The translations under genes were made by a program, and so were the position numbers. A DNA stretch of 64,000 bases from JAFDVL01 sp043783625 (lineage in GTDB: Bacteria > Acidobacteriota > Blastocatellia > RBC074): positions 1 through 64,000 of the forward strand of contig JAYVZE010000148.1 in NCBI GenBank assembly GCA_043783625.1, in the 5' to 3' direction. Shown here piece after piece: positions 16,736 to 24,357 of the stretch; within the stretch, counting starts at the first letter, position 1, and the number at the start of each line of letters is the position of its first letter. The notes under the pieces were generated by a model. That model was not told the origin of the DNA, did no database searches, and saw only the letters and a program-made list of their open reading frames with translations.

Positions 16736-18724
16736 TTATCCCAATTCAAGTTCCCGCTGTTTCAGATACTTAATCTTATCGCGTAGTTCCGCTGCTTTTT
16801 CGAATTCAAACTTCTTCGCGGATTCCCGCATTTCAAAATCTAATTGAATAATTGTCTCGCGCATTTTTTCAGGACTGTAATCGTCAAATGCTTCGAGCTG
16901 GAGCGGGACTTTGAAATAATCTGCTTCGTACGCGGTCACGAGTGTCGCGTCAATGGATTTGATAATGGATTGTGGTGTGATGCCGTTCGCTTTGTTGTGA
17001 GCAATTTGTTTGATGCGGCGGCGCTCGGTTTCTCCGATGGCTTTGCGCATGGATTCGGTCATTTTATCAGCGTACAAAATCGCTTTACCTTTTGAATTTC
17101 TAGCGGCGCGCCCCATCGTTTGAATCAACGCGGACTCACTGCGCAAAAATCCTTCTTTATCGGCATCAAGGATCGCTACCAGTGAGACTTCGGGCAAGTC
17201 CAGACCTTCACGCAGGAGGTTAATTCCGACCAGCACATCGAATTCACCGCGCCGCAAATCACGCAGGATTTTCACTCGCTCCAGCGTCTCGATTTCAGAA
17301 TGCATGTAGCGCACTTTGATGCCAAGTTCGGCATAATAATCGGTCAAATCCTCTGACATTTTTTTCGTTAATGTCGTTACTAAAACGCGTTCGTGCGCCT
17401 CGACCCGTTGACGTACTTCGTCCAGCAAATCATCTATCTGACCGCGTACCGGACGCACTTCAACTTCTGGATCAAGCAAGCCTGTCGGACGAATGACTTG
17501 TTCAATAAATTCACCCTGCGTTTTTTCTAATTCATACGGCCCCGGTGTCGCCGAAACATAAATTAATTGCTTCGTCCGTTCCTGCCATTCTTCAAATTTC
17601 AAGGGACGATTATCCATCGCGGAAGGCAGGCGGAAACCGTAATCCACCAGCGTAGTTTTGCGCGAACGATCACCGTTATACATCCCGCGAATTTGTGGAA
17701 TGGATTGATGGCTTTCGTCTACCACAATGATGGTGTCATCAGACAAATAATCGTACAGCGTAGGCGGCGGGTCTCCGGCAGCTTTACCCGTAAAATGTCT
17801 GGAATAATTTTCGACACCACCACACGCGCCCAATGTTTGCAGCATCTCAAGATCGTAAATTGTTCGTTGACGCAGGCGTTGTGCTTCGACGATTTTATTT
17901 TGTTCGATCAGCTTTGGTTCCCACCATTCCAGTTCATCTTTGATCGTTTTAATCGCTTTTTTGATCGTGCCTTCCGGCATCACGTAATTTGATTTTGGAT
18001 AAATCGTCAGGCGGCTGGAATGTCGCTCAAGGACTTCGCCGAGCAACGGATCAATCGTGGAAATGGATTCGACTTCATCACCCCACAGCTCAACGCGATA
18101 GGCGTTTTCCTGATAGCTGGGCTGAATATCTATCACGTCGCCACGGACGCGAAACGTCCCGCGCCCGAATTCAATATCGCTGCGAGCGTATTGCAATTGA
18201 ACCAGTTTTTTGATGATCTCATCGCGTGAAGTTTTCTGTCCCGGCTCTAAAAACAAGAGCATTCCATAATATGCTTTTGGATCACCTAAACCGTAAATCG
18301 CCGAGACGGAAGCGACTACGATCACATCGCGCCGCTCAAACAAAGAACGTGTCGTGCTGAGTCGTAAACGATCAATATCTTCATTGATCGTCGCTTCTTT
18401 TTCAATGTAAACATCCGCCGACGGAACGTAGGCTTCGGGCTGATAATAATCGTAGTAGCTGACAAAATATTCGACCGCGTTATTCGGGAAAAAGCTTTTG
18501 AATTCCTGATAAAGCTGCGCCGCCAGCGTTTTATTGTGCGCCATCACCAATGCCGGACGATTTACTTTATCTATGACAGAAGCAATCGTAAATGTTTTAC
18601 CGCTGCCGGTAATACCAAGCAAGGTTTGATGCTTTTCACCGGAGTTTAATCCGTTGACCAAGGCTTCGATAGCGGCAGGTTGATCGCCCTGCGGCTCATA
18701 GTCGGATTTCAGTTGGAAATTCAT
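16736..18724 (-). CDS. uvrB: Excinuclease ABC subunit B
   Basis: A 662-residue nucleotide excision repair helicase that verifies damage delivered by UvrA and loads UvrC. Walker A is GITGSGKT near residue 40, the beta-hairpin region contains YYDYYQPEAYVP, Walker B is VVDESHQS, and helicase motif VI is in QTMGRAARN. The C-terminal UVR motif (MRESAKKFEFEKAAELRDKI) binds UvrC. Length and motif order are typical. The uvrA and uvrC genes are not in the window. It is followed on the opposite side by DUF2203 and HD-GYP genes on the same strand. Confidence 0.98.
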   Translation of the reverse strand: MNFQLKSDYEPQGDQPAAIEALVNGLNSGEKHQTLLGITGSGKTFTIASVIDKVNRPALVMAHNKTLAAQLYQEFKSFFPNNAVEYFVSYYDYYQPEAYVPSADVYIEKEATINEDIDRLRLSTTRSLFERRDVIVVASVSAIYGLGDPKAYYGMLLFLEPGQKTSRDEIIKKLVQLQYARSDIEFGRGTFRVRGDVIDIQPSYQENAYRVELWGDEVESISTIDPLLGEVLERHSSRLTIYPKSNYVMPEGTIKKAIKTIKDELEWWEPKLIEQNKIVEAQRLRQRTIYDLEMLQTLGACGGVENYSRHFTGKAAGDPPPTLYDYLSDDTIIVVDESHQSIPQIRGMYNGDRSRKTTLVDYGFRLPSAMDNRPLKFEEWQERTKQLIYVSATPGPYELEKTQGEFIEQVIRPTGLLDPEVEVRPVRGQIDDLLDEVRQRVEAHERVLVTTLTKKMSEDLTDYYAELGIKVRYMHSEIETLERVKILRDLRRGEFDVLVGINLLREGLDLPEVSLVAILDADKEGFLRSESALIQTMGRAARNSKGKAILYADKMTESMRKAIGETERRRIKQIAHNKANGITPQSIIKSIDATLVTAYEADYFKVPLQLEAFDDYSPEKMRETIIQLDFEMRESAKKFEFEKAAELRDKIKYLKQRELELG

Positions 18725-18773
18725 CCGAACATTGTAACCGGAAAATATGATCGTGGGGAATGCGAGGAAGGAT

Positions 18774-18818
18774 TAAATTTTATAATGGTTGCCGACCCGA
18801 AAACCCCGTATCCGTGTC
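18774..18818. repeat. Partial copy of family B repeat
   Basis: This stretch shares an ordered set of blocks (AAATT, TATAATG, GACCCG, AAAACCC, ATCCGTG) with 9388-9442, allowing short gaps. It overlaps the last codons and stop of the DUF2203 gene, so the C-terminus of that protein is encoded by repeat sequence. The matching flanking inverted arms of the first copy are not seen here. Confidence 0.45.
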
Positions 18819-19154
18819 GTGCCACCATTCGATAGAATCTTCGCCGAAGAGCCAACATAAATACACAACTCGCCCGTCACGCAGGCTGGGAAAATCACAG
18901 AGTCCGCGTTCGAGGTCTTTGATTTCTATACCGAGTTCATTGATGTCTCCGGCGGCATTCATCAGGCTGAAAAGAGCGTTGATATATTGCGCTCCGTGCG
19001 GAGAACCGCCGCCGCCCTGCTCAGCCTGTTCCTGCGCAAGTTTGGCTTCGGGTTCTAATCGTCTGATGGTATTTCGTTCAGACCGGATGCGGGCAAATAA
19101 TCGCCGCAATTCGGGGAGGAGTGCCGTCGCTTCTTCGAGGGTAAACATTTGCAT
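18780..19154 (-). CDS. DUF2203 family protein
   Basis: A 124-residue cytoplasmic protein. It opens with FTLEEATALLPELRRLFARI, the hallmark of the DUF2203 family, and has the typical ending motif VVYLCWLFGEDSIEWWHD. A glycine run (GGGGS) replaces part of the central linker. The family has no assigned function. The start may be the ATG at 19154 or one two codons later. The gene follows the HD-GYP gene by eight bases on the same strand, and its last codons fall inside a repeat-like sequence. Confidence 0.85.
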   Translation of the reverse strand: MQMFTLEEATALLPELRRLFARIRSERNTIRRLEPEAKLAQEQAEQGGGGSPHGAQYINALFSLMNAAGDINELGIEIKDLERGLCDFPSLRDGRVVYLCWLFGEDSIEWWHDTDTGFSGRQPL

Positions 19155-19162
19155 AGGAAGAA

Positions 19163-20371
19163 TTACTTTCGGTGACGAAGGTATCGTACCAAGTATTCTT
19201 CAGAATAAAAACGCTTGAAGGCATCAATGACCTGGCCGTCAAATTGCGTTCCGCGTCCGCCTTCCAACACCGCGATGACTTCGTCGTTGGGCATCGGATC
19301 ACGGTAATGACGTTTCACGGTGAGCGCATCAAAAACATCAGCGACGGAAATTATCAGCGAGCCTAAAGGAATTTCTTCACCTTTCAATCCGCCGGGATAG
19401 CCCTTTCCGTCCGGGCGTTCGTGATGACAACTGGCAACAAACGGAACATCGGTTAAGGCGTCACTAAATTTTATTTTGGAAAGAATACTCAGCGTAAAAG
19501 CCGGATGCTTTTTGATTTCTTCGTACTCTTCAGAAGTAAGCTGCGTCGGTTTGCACAGGACATCGTCACGGACTCCGATTTTGCCGTAATCATGCAGCAA
19601 GCCGGCATAATAAATTAACCTTTGCTCACTCGCAGATAATCCCATATAGCGGGCAATTGCGGCAGAATAATTGGCGACGCGTCCCGAATGTCCGGCAGTG
19701 ATTTCATCGCGTGCATCAATCGTCAACGCCAGTGCTTGAATCATGTTTTCGCAGGTTCGTTCCTGCTCGGCGTAAAGGTGCAACGATTCCAAACTTCCGC
19801 CTGCCTGTTGACCAAGCGCAACTAACACATCCAATTCACTCCGCGAAAATCTCCGCATCGAAGTGGCGTAAACCACGCCATAAATATTTTTCCCGGAAAC
19901 TAACGGAACGGCTAAATAACTTAACTCTGGCAGTTGATTCGGAAGCACTCCGCGTCGTGCTTCACCCGTCGCAAAAACGGTTTCAATGATGGTTTTTAAG
20001 GTTGGAGGTACGGAGGCGGCTGTCAGTTGCTTCAGCTTCAGATCATAAAGCTGAACTTCGCATTGTGCGGTGACATTCATAGACCTGAAAAATCTGATGA
20101 GTTCCGCCGAGACTTCCGCCTCGTTCGTACATTTCGTCAGGGCTTGATTAAATTGATTCAGAAAATTCAGGCTGGCGGGCTGAGCATCCAAAAGTTCAGA
20201 CGTAATAAAATTTACCGCCGCAGTGGTCTGCAAAGTAAGGATTGCGCCGAACTCATCAGATTCCTGAAGGGTGCTGATTTTTTGCAACTGAGTCATTGCG
20301 CTGGTTGAATAAAACAAGGGTGATCCAGACGCATCGCTGCGAAATTCTAAGGGGGTGACTTCAAACGACAT
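19163..20371 (-). CDS. GAF/HD-GYP domain protein
   Basis: A 402-residue signalling protein. A GAF-like sensor domain (about residues 55-200) is followed by an HD-GYP phosphodiesterase domain (about 205-395) that in its family hydrolyses cyclic di-GMP. Metal-binding residues are visible in LLHDYGKIG and the loop reads HHERPDGKGYPGGL, the canonical GYP signature; SVADVFDALT follows. The intact motifs suggest an active enzyme. It precedes DUF2203 and uvrB on the same strand. No GGDEF protein lies nearby. Confidence 0.93.
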   Translation of the reverse strand: MSFEVTPLEFRSDASGSPLFYSTSAMTQLQKISTLQESDEFGAILTLQTTAAVNFITSELLDAQPASLNFLNQFNQALTKCTNEAEVSAELIRFFRSMNVTAQCEVQLYDLKLKQLTAASVPPTLKTIIETVFATGEARRGVLPNQLPELSYLAVPLVSGKNIYGVVYATSMRRFSRSELDVLVALGQQAGGSLESLHLYAEQERTCENMIQALALTIDARDEITAGHSGRVANYSAAIARYMGLSASEQRLIYYAGLLHDYGKIGVRDDVLCKPTQLTSEEYEEIKKHPAFTLSILSKIKFSDALTDVPFVASCHHERPDGKGYPGGLKGEEIPLGSLIISVADVFDALTVKRHYRDPMPNDEVIAVLEGGRGTQFDGQVIDAFKRFYSEEYLVRYLRHRK

Positions 20372-20622
20372 TTATTTTCCCACGTTCAGGAGCAATTTCC
20401 GGCGCATTGAAAATTGCTGTATTGGTCCTTTCTTTGCATGGCTAACAGGGCGGTAACAGGTGAGTAACAAGACACACAAAAGAAATAGACAAATTGGGGG
20501 ACACCGATTTATGAACAGTCGTGAGTGTGAATCAGGCTCTAAATAAAGTCAAGTAGATACCTTAAAAAGCAATAATTTAAACCCTCTAGTTTGACAAAAA
20601 CCTTTAATGTTTAACCATTTGC

Positions 20623-21822
20623 CTATCGTCTTCTATTCTTACTCACAGCTTTTTGGGAAATTTTTAATTCCAGAGCTTGTTCTTCCGCAAATTTTTGAAA
20701 GATTGCATAAAAAGCATCGCGGTCGCGGGCAGTGATGACCGCCGCTGCATCTGCCGATTCCAGAACATAAGGATAACCGTTACCGACAACGACTTCAGCG
20801 CGAATCAGGTCAATTACTTCGTCGAGCAATCCTTGCTCCTGAATCCACAGGGGGATTTCCAGCCGTGCTGGTGGAGCCGCCGAATGTGTTTTCAAATAAG
20901 TGAATCCGATGCCGCGTTCGTACTCCTGAAATAATTCCAAGACGCCTGCCTGTTTTTTGTCGGCGCTTCCTCGCGCGCAAACAAACAGCGGAGTTCGATC
21001 TCCCCACGTCAGCAAATGATTGACCAATTGCGCGTCGTGGATTTTGCTGGATTCCGGCAGCGAAAAACAATTTTCCAGCAAATGCGTCAGGTCTTTGGAA
21101 TAGCTGGTGTCGACATATCCAATCAACGGAACGCCTGTCTCTTTTGAGCAGCGCAAAAGCCGCAAGACCAACGCGACATAATGATCGCGCTGTTCCCCTT
21201 GCAAACGATCCGCAAAAGAAATAACGAGCGAACTGTCAAACAACGCCAGGGGAAGTTTTTCTGGTTTCTGTTTGGAAACTCGTTCCATCAATCCGCACAG
21301 CGTAGCGATTTCTAATTCAAACCGTTTCAGGTTCACGGCCTGTTCCGAAATGTTGCGATCTCCGTTGTATTCGATTTTCAATTCTTCCGGCGCGAGGACT
21401 TCAAATGTGGCGGATTTTTCATAGCTTCCATCAGACGTATGACCATTCAAAAACCACGCTACCTGAATCGCGGCGACCGGAATGCTAAAATCCTTGACGG
21501 GTAAAATCTGGCTACCATCCGCCGCAAAAATTGTATGATTGAGCAACGCTATGTGCGCCCATTGCCGCGCTTCCTCGTGATTCTGAAACGTTTCTGGAAA
21601 ACATAATGACAGCCCTTGCGCCGCATCAAATTCATTCGTTGGAATTGCTCCAGGCGTTTCAATTCCTTCGATTTTTGTAAGGATTTCCGCGCTGCTTAAC
21701 TTCGCAAATTCCTTGAGAGCTTCCGTATATTTTTGTGATTCTTCCTGCGCATCAACATTGAAATTACGAAAGCCATCGCGCTTCGCCTGAAGCTGCGCAT
21801 AAATTTTTTCACGGACAATCAT
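20623..21822 (-). CDS. NurA-domain nuclease-like protein
   Basis: A 399-residue protein with the NurA arrangement: an aspartate in FAADGSQILPV near residue 100, and a second metal-binding block in LALFDSSLVISF near residue 200. NurA is a 5'-3' nuclease that works with the HerA translocase in archaeal double-strand break resection, and bacterial versions are often in defence or repair settings. No herA-like gene is adjacent here, so its partner is unknown. The ATG at 21822 is followed by a palindromic element upstream of the gene. Activity is inferred from conserved motifs. Confidence 0.78.
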   Translation of the reverse strand: MIVREKIYAQLQAKRDGFRNFNVDAQEESQKYTEALKEFAKLSSAEILTKIEGIETPGAIPTNEFDAAQGLSLCFPETFQNHEEARQWAHIALLNHTIFAADGSQILPVKDFSIPVAAIQVAWFLNGHTSDGSYEKSATFEVLAPEELKIEYNGDRNISEQAVNLKRFELEIATLCGLMERVSKQKPEKLPLALFDSSLVISFADRLQGEQRDHYVALVLRLLRCSKETGVPLIGYVDTSYSKDLTHLLENCFSLPESSKIHDAQLVNHLLTWGDRTPLFVCARGSADKKQAGVLELFQEYERGIGFTYLKTHSAAPPARLEIPLWIQEQGLLDEVIDLIRAEVVVGNGYPYVLESADAAAVITARDRDAFYAIFQKFAEEQALELKISQKAVSKNRRR

Positions 21823-21831
21823 AAAACGTAC

Positions 21832-21916
21832 AATGGGCTGTCAGCCCGTTGACCAGCCTCACACGGGCTACCCGCATCTACTTTCCTAATTTCTATGAAC
21901 GGGCTGACAGCCCATT
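21832..21916. repeat. 19-bp perfect inverted repeat element, family D
   Basis: AATGGGCTGTCAGCCCGTT at 21832-21850 is exactly complementary to 21898-21916. Each arm is itself nearly palindromic (GGGCTG, one base, CAGCCC), so the element can fold in several ways. It fills almost all of the 98-base gap between nurA and pgm, ending four bases before the pgm stop codon. No T-run follows, so it is more like a REP element than a terminator, although it could act as either. Confidence 0.8.
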
Positions 21917-21920
21917 CTAC

Positions 21921-23564
21921 CTAATTCGCCAAAGTTCGACTGACAATTTCCTGCGCCTGCTGAATAATCGCGGCTAAATGATCTTCGCCTTTGAAGCTCT
22001 CAGCATATAGCTTATAAATATTTTCTGTCCCTGAAGGACGCGCCGCAAACCATCCATTTTCAGTGACAACTTTCAATCCGCCAATCGCCGCATTGTTCCC
22101 CGGAGCTTTCGTCAGTTTCGCAATAATTGTTTCGCCCGCCAACTCTGTCGCAGTAACATTTTCAGGCGCAAGTTTTTTGAAGGCGGCTTTTTGTTCAGGC
22201 GATGCCGGAGCGTCAATTCGCTGATAATATGGCGTCCCGAATTGTCCCGTCATTTCAAGATAGTGTTGCCCCGGATCGCGTCCGGTACGCGCCGTAATTT
22301 CCGCCGCCAGCAAGCCGAGAATAAGCCCATCTTTATCCGTCGTCCAGACGCTTCCATCTTTTCGTAAGAAACTTGCGCCCGCACTTTCTTCTCCGCCGAA
22401 GCACATCGAACCGTTGATTAATCCCTCCACAAACCACTTGAACCCAACCGGAACTTCGACGAGTTTTCGATCTAAACTGGCGACGACCCGATCAATCAAA
22501 TTACTGCTAACGAGCGTTTTACCAACCGCAGATTCCACCGACCAATTCGGGCGCTGCGTCAGCAAATACCGAATCGCCACCGCCAAAAAATGATTCGGAT
22601 TCATCAGCCCAATCGAAGGCGTGACAATGCCGTGGCGGTCAGAATCGGGATCATTTCCCCACGCAATATCGAAATCATCTTTGAGCTTCACCAGCCCTGC
22701 CATCGCGTACGGCGAGGAGCAGTCCATCCGAATTTTTCCGTCGTGATCCAACGTCATAAATCCGAATTGCGGATCAAGACGCGGATTGACTACCGTAATA
22801 TTTAAGCCGTAGCGTTCAGCAATCGGCTGCCAATAATGCACCGCTGCGCCGCCCAGCGGATCCACGCCAATTTTCAATCCGGCAGATTTGATAACATCAA
22901 AATCAATAACAGATGACAGGTCTTCCACGTACGGCGCGATGAAATCTTCTTGACGCGTAGTCGCAGCTTGCAAGGCAGCTTCGTAATTAATTTGGTTCAC
23001 TTCACGATTGCCATTGCGCATCAATTCGTTCGCACGATCCTGAATCCATCCCGTCACATCCGTATCCGCCGGACCGCCATTCGGAGGATTATATTTAAAG
23101 CCACCATCACGCGGTGAATTGTGCGAAGGAGTGATGACGATGCCATCCGAAAAATATTCGGGGTGTTGGCGATTGTAAGCCAAAATCGCGTGCGAAATCA
23201 CCGGAGTCGGCGTCACGCCATCATCTTTTTGGATGACGACTTCAACGCCATTCGCCGCGAGAACTTCCAGCGCATTCCGCTGCGCCGGAGCCGACAACGC
23301 ATGCGAATCTTTGCCCATGAACAAAGGCCCATCAATTCCTTCCTCTAAACGGTATTCACAAATTGCCTGTGTGATGGCGAGGATATGCGCCTCATTAAAA
23401 GCACCGTCGAGCGATGATCCGCGATGCCCGCTCGTGCCAAAACTGACCTGCTGCGCAGGGTTATTCAGATCAGGCTGAACTTCGTAATAAGCGCGTTCAA
23501 GTTCAGCAACATCAATTAATGTTTCGGCAGGTGCCGGCTGTCCGGCTAATGGGTGAATTTTCAT
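21921..23564 (-). CDS. pgm: Phosphoglucomutase (alpha-D-glucose specific)
   Basis: A 547-residue enzyme interconverting glucose 1-phosphate and glucose 6-phosphate, linking glycogen and nucleotide-sugar synthesis with glycolysis. The ATG at 23564 begins MKIHPLAGQPA, the normal N-terminus of the E. coli Pgm type. The phosphoserine loop is TPSHNSPRDGG, the metal loop is DPDSDRHG and the sugar-binding loop is GGEESAGASF; the C-terminal phosphate-binding loop reads RPSGTENIYK. All key motifs are intact. It provides precursors for the nucleotide-sugar dehydrogenase encoded at 31.6 kb, though the genes are not linked. Confidence 0.96.
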   Translation of the reverse strand: MKIHPLAGQPAPAETLIDVAELERAYYEVQPDLNNPAQQVSFGTSGHRGSSLDGAFNEAHILAITQAICEYRLEEGIDGPLFMGKDSHALSAPAQRNALEVLAANGVEVVIQKDDGVTPTPVISHAILAYNRQHPEYFSDGIVITPSHNSPRDGGFKYNPPNGGPADTDVTGWIQDRANELMRNGNREVNQINYEAALQAATTRQEDFIAPYVEDLSSVIDFDVIKSAGLKIGVDPLGGAAVHYWQPIAERYGLNITVVNPRLDPQFGFMTLDHDGKIRMDCSSPYAMAGLVKLKDDFDIAWGNDPDSDRHGIVTPSIGLMNPNHFLAVAIRYLLTQRPNWSVESAVGKTLVSSNLIDRVVASLDRKLVEVPVGFKWFVEGLINGSMCFGGEESAGASFLRKDGSVWTTDKDGLILGLLAAEITARTGRDPGQHYLEMTGQFGTPYYQRIDAPASPEQKAAFKKLAPENVTATELAGETIIAKLTKAPGNNAAIGGLKVVTENGWFAARPSGTENIYKLYAESFKGEDHLAAIIQQAQEIVSRTLAN

Positions 23565-23825
23565 CGCGTAGTTCTCCGTTTGGTTTTGATTAGAGCAGAA
23601 TGTCAATAAAAGCTTTCAAGCGCAAATAAATCAGCTCCTGGTTTTCAAAAAGAATGCAGCATTTTTCTTTCACCTGTCATCTCTCAATGGCATTAACAAG
23701 AATCACAGGTGACATCTTTAATTCTCAAACTATTGTAAACAGAGCGATTTGAATTATTTGTAAATTAAGGCATACCACTTGCTCAAAGATACATAAGGCG
23801 TCGCGCATAAATAGGAGAAATTAAC

Positions 23826-24302
23826 ATGAAAAAAAATCTTACTTTATTGGCTACAATTCTACTCTGTTGTTCAATCGCTGTTTCAGTTGTTGCTCAGGAA
23901 TCACAGCAAAAAAATCAATTGAGTGAAATCCGAAAACTTCTTGAGCAAGCGAATACTGACCATCAATTCGTAACAGTTAAAATTAAACCGGGTGGGCGAA
24001 TCGGGGATTTCACCTCAAGCAATAAACCGCTTCCAAATGGTAAAACTCTCACTGGGGAAATTTTATATGTTTCAGAGGTCGGATTCGGCTTAAAACAAAT
24101 TATGGGCGAGCAAAAGGATTTTATGTATTTCGATGTAATTTCTGAAGTCAAACCAGCCAATAAAAACGTCGTAGAATGGAGTAAATTTGGTGATAACACT
24201 ACGAAAGAAATAAAAAAGATTAGAAAGGCAATGACCCCAATTGGAGAGGCAATTATGGCAATTCCATTAATCATTTCAGGGAAAATAAGATTCTGCTGCT
24301 AA
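23826..24302 (+). CDS. Exported protein of unknown function
   Basis: A 158-residue protein with a signal peptide (KKNLTLLATILLCCSIAVSV, cut after VVAQ) and a ribosome binding site (TAGGAGA) eight bases upstream of the ATG. The middle contains VTVKIKPGGRIGDF and LTGEILYVSEVGFGLKQI, a beta-rich pattern reminiscent of small barrel proteins, but I do not recognise the family. A hydrophobic stretch near the C-terminus (IGEAIMAIPLIISG) could be membrane-associated. It converges on acnA with a terminator between them. Confidence 0.68.
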   Translation: MKKNLTLLATILLCCSIAVSVVAQESQQKNQLSEIRKLLEQANTDHQFVTVKIKPGGRIGDFTSSNKPLPNGKTLTGEILYVSEVGFGLKQIMGEQKDFMYFDVISEVKPANKNVVEWSKFGDNTTKEIKKIRKAMTPIGEAIMAIPLIISGKIRFCC

Positions 24303-24306
24303 TTAA

Positions 24307-24336
24307 AAAGGGGTAGCAAAAATACTACCCCCCTTT
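24307..24336 (-). terminator. Intrinsic terminator of acnA
   Basis: A hairpin with the core CTACCCC/GGGGTAG and an eight-base loop lies in the 55-base gap between convergent genes. Read on the minus strand the stem is followed by TTTTT, so it should terminate acnA. Read on the plus strand the stem is followed only by CCCTTAC, so it is weaker for the upstream gene. Confidence 0.75.
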
Positions 24337-24357
24337 CCCTTACAAATGAAAAACTAC

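Noticed and set aside
23670..23712. Eight-base inverted repeat TCACCTGT/ACAGGTGA upstream of the exported protein at 23826
   Set aside because: Short arms with a 27-base gap are expected by chance at this scale, so I do not call an operator.
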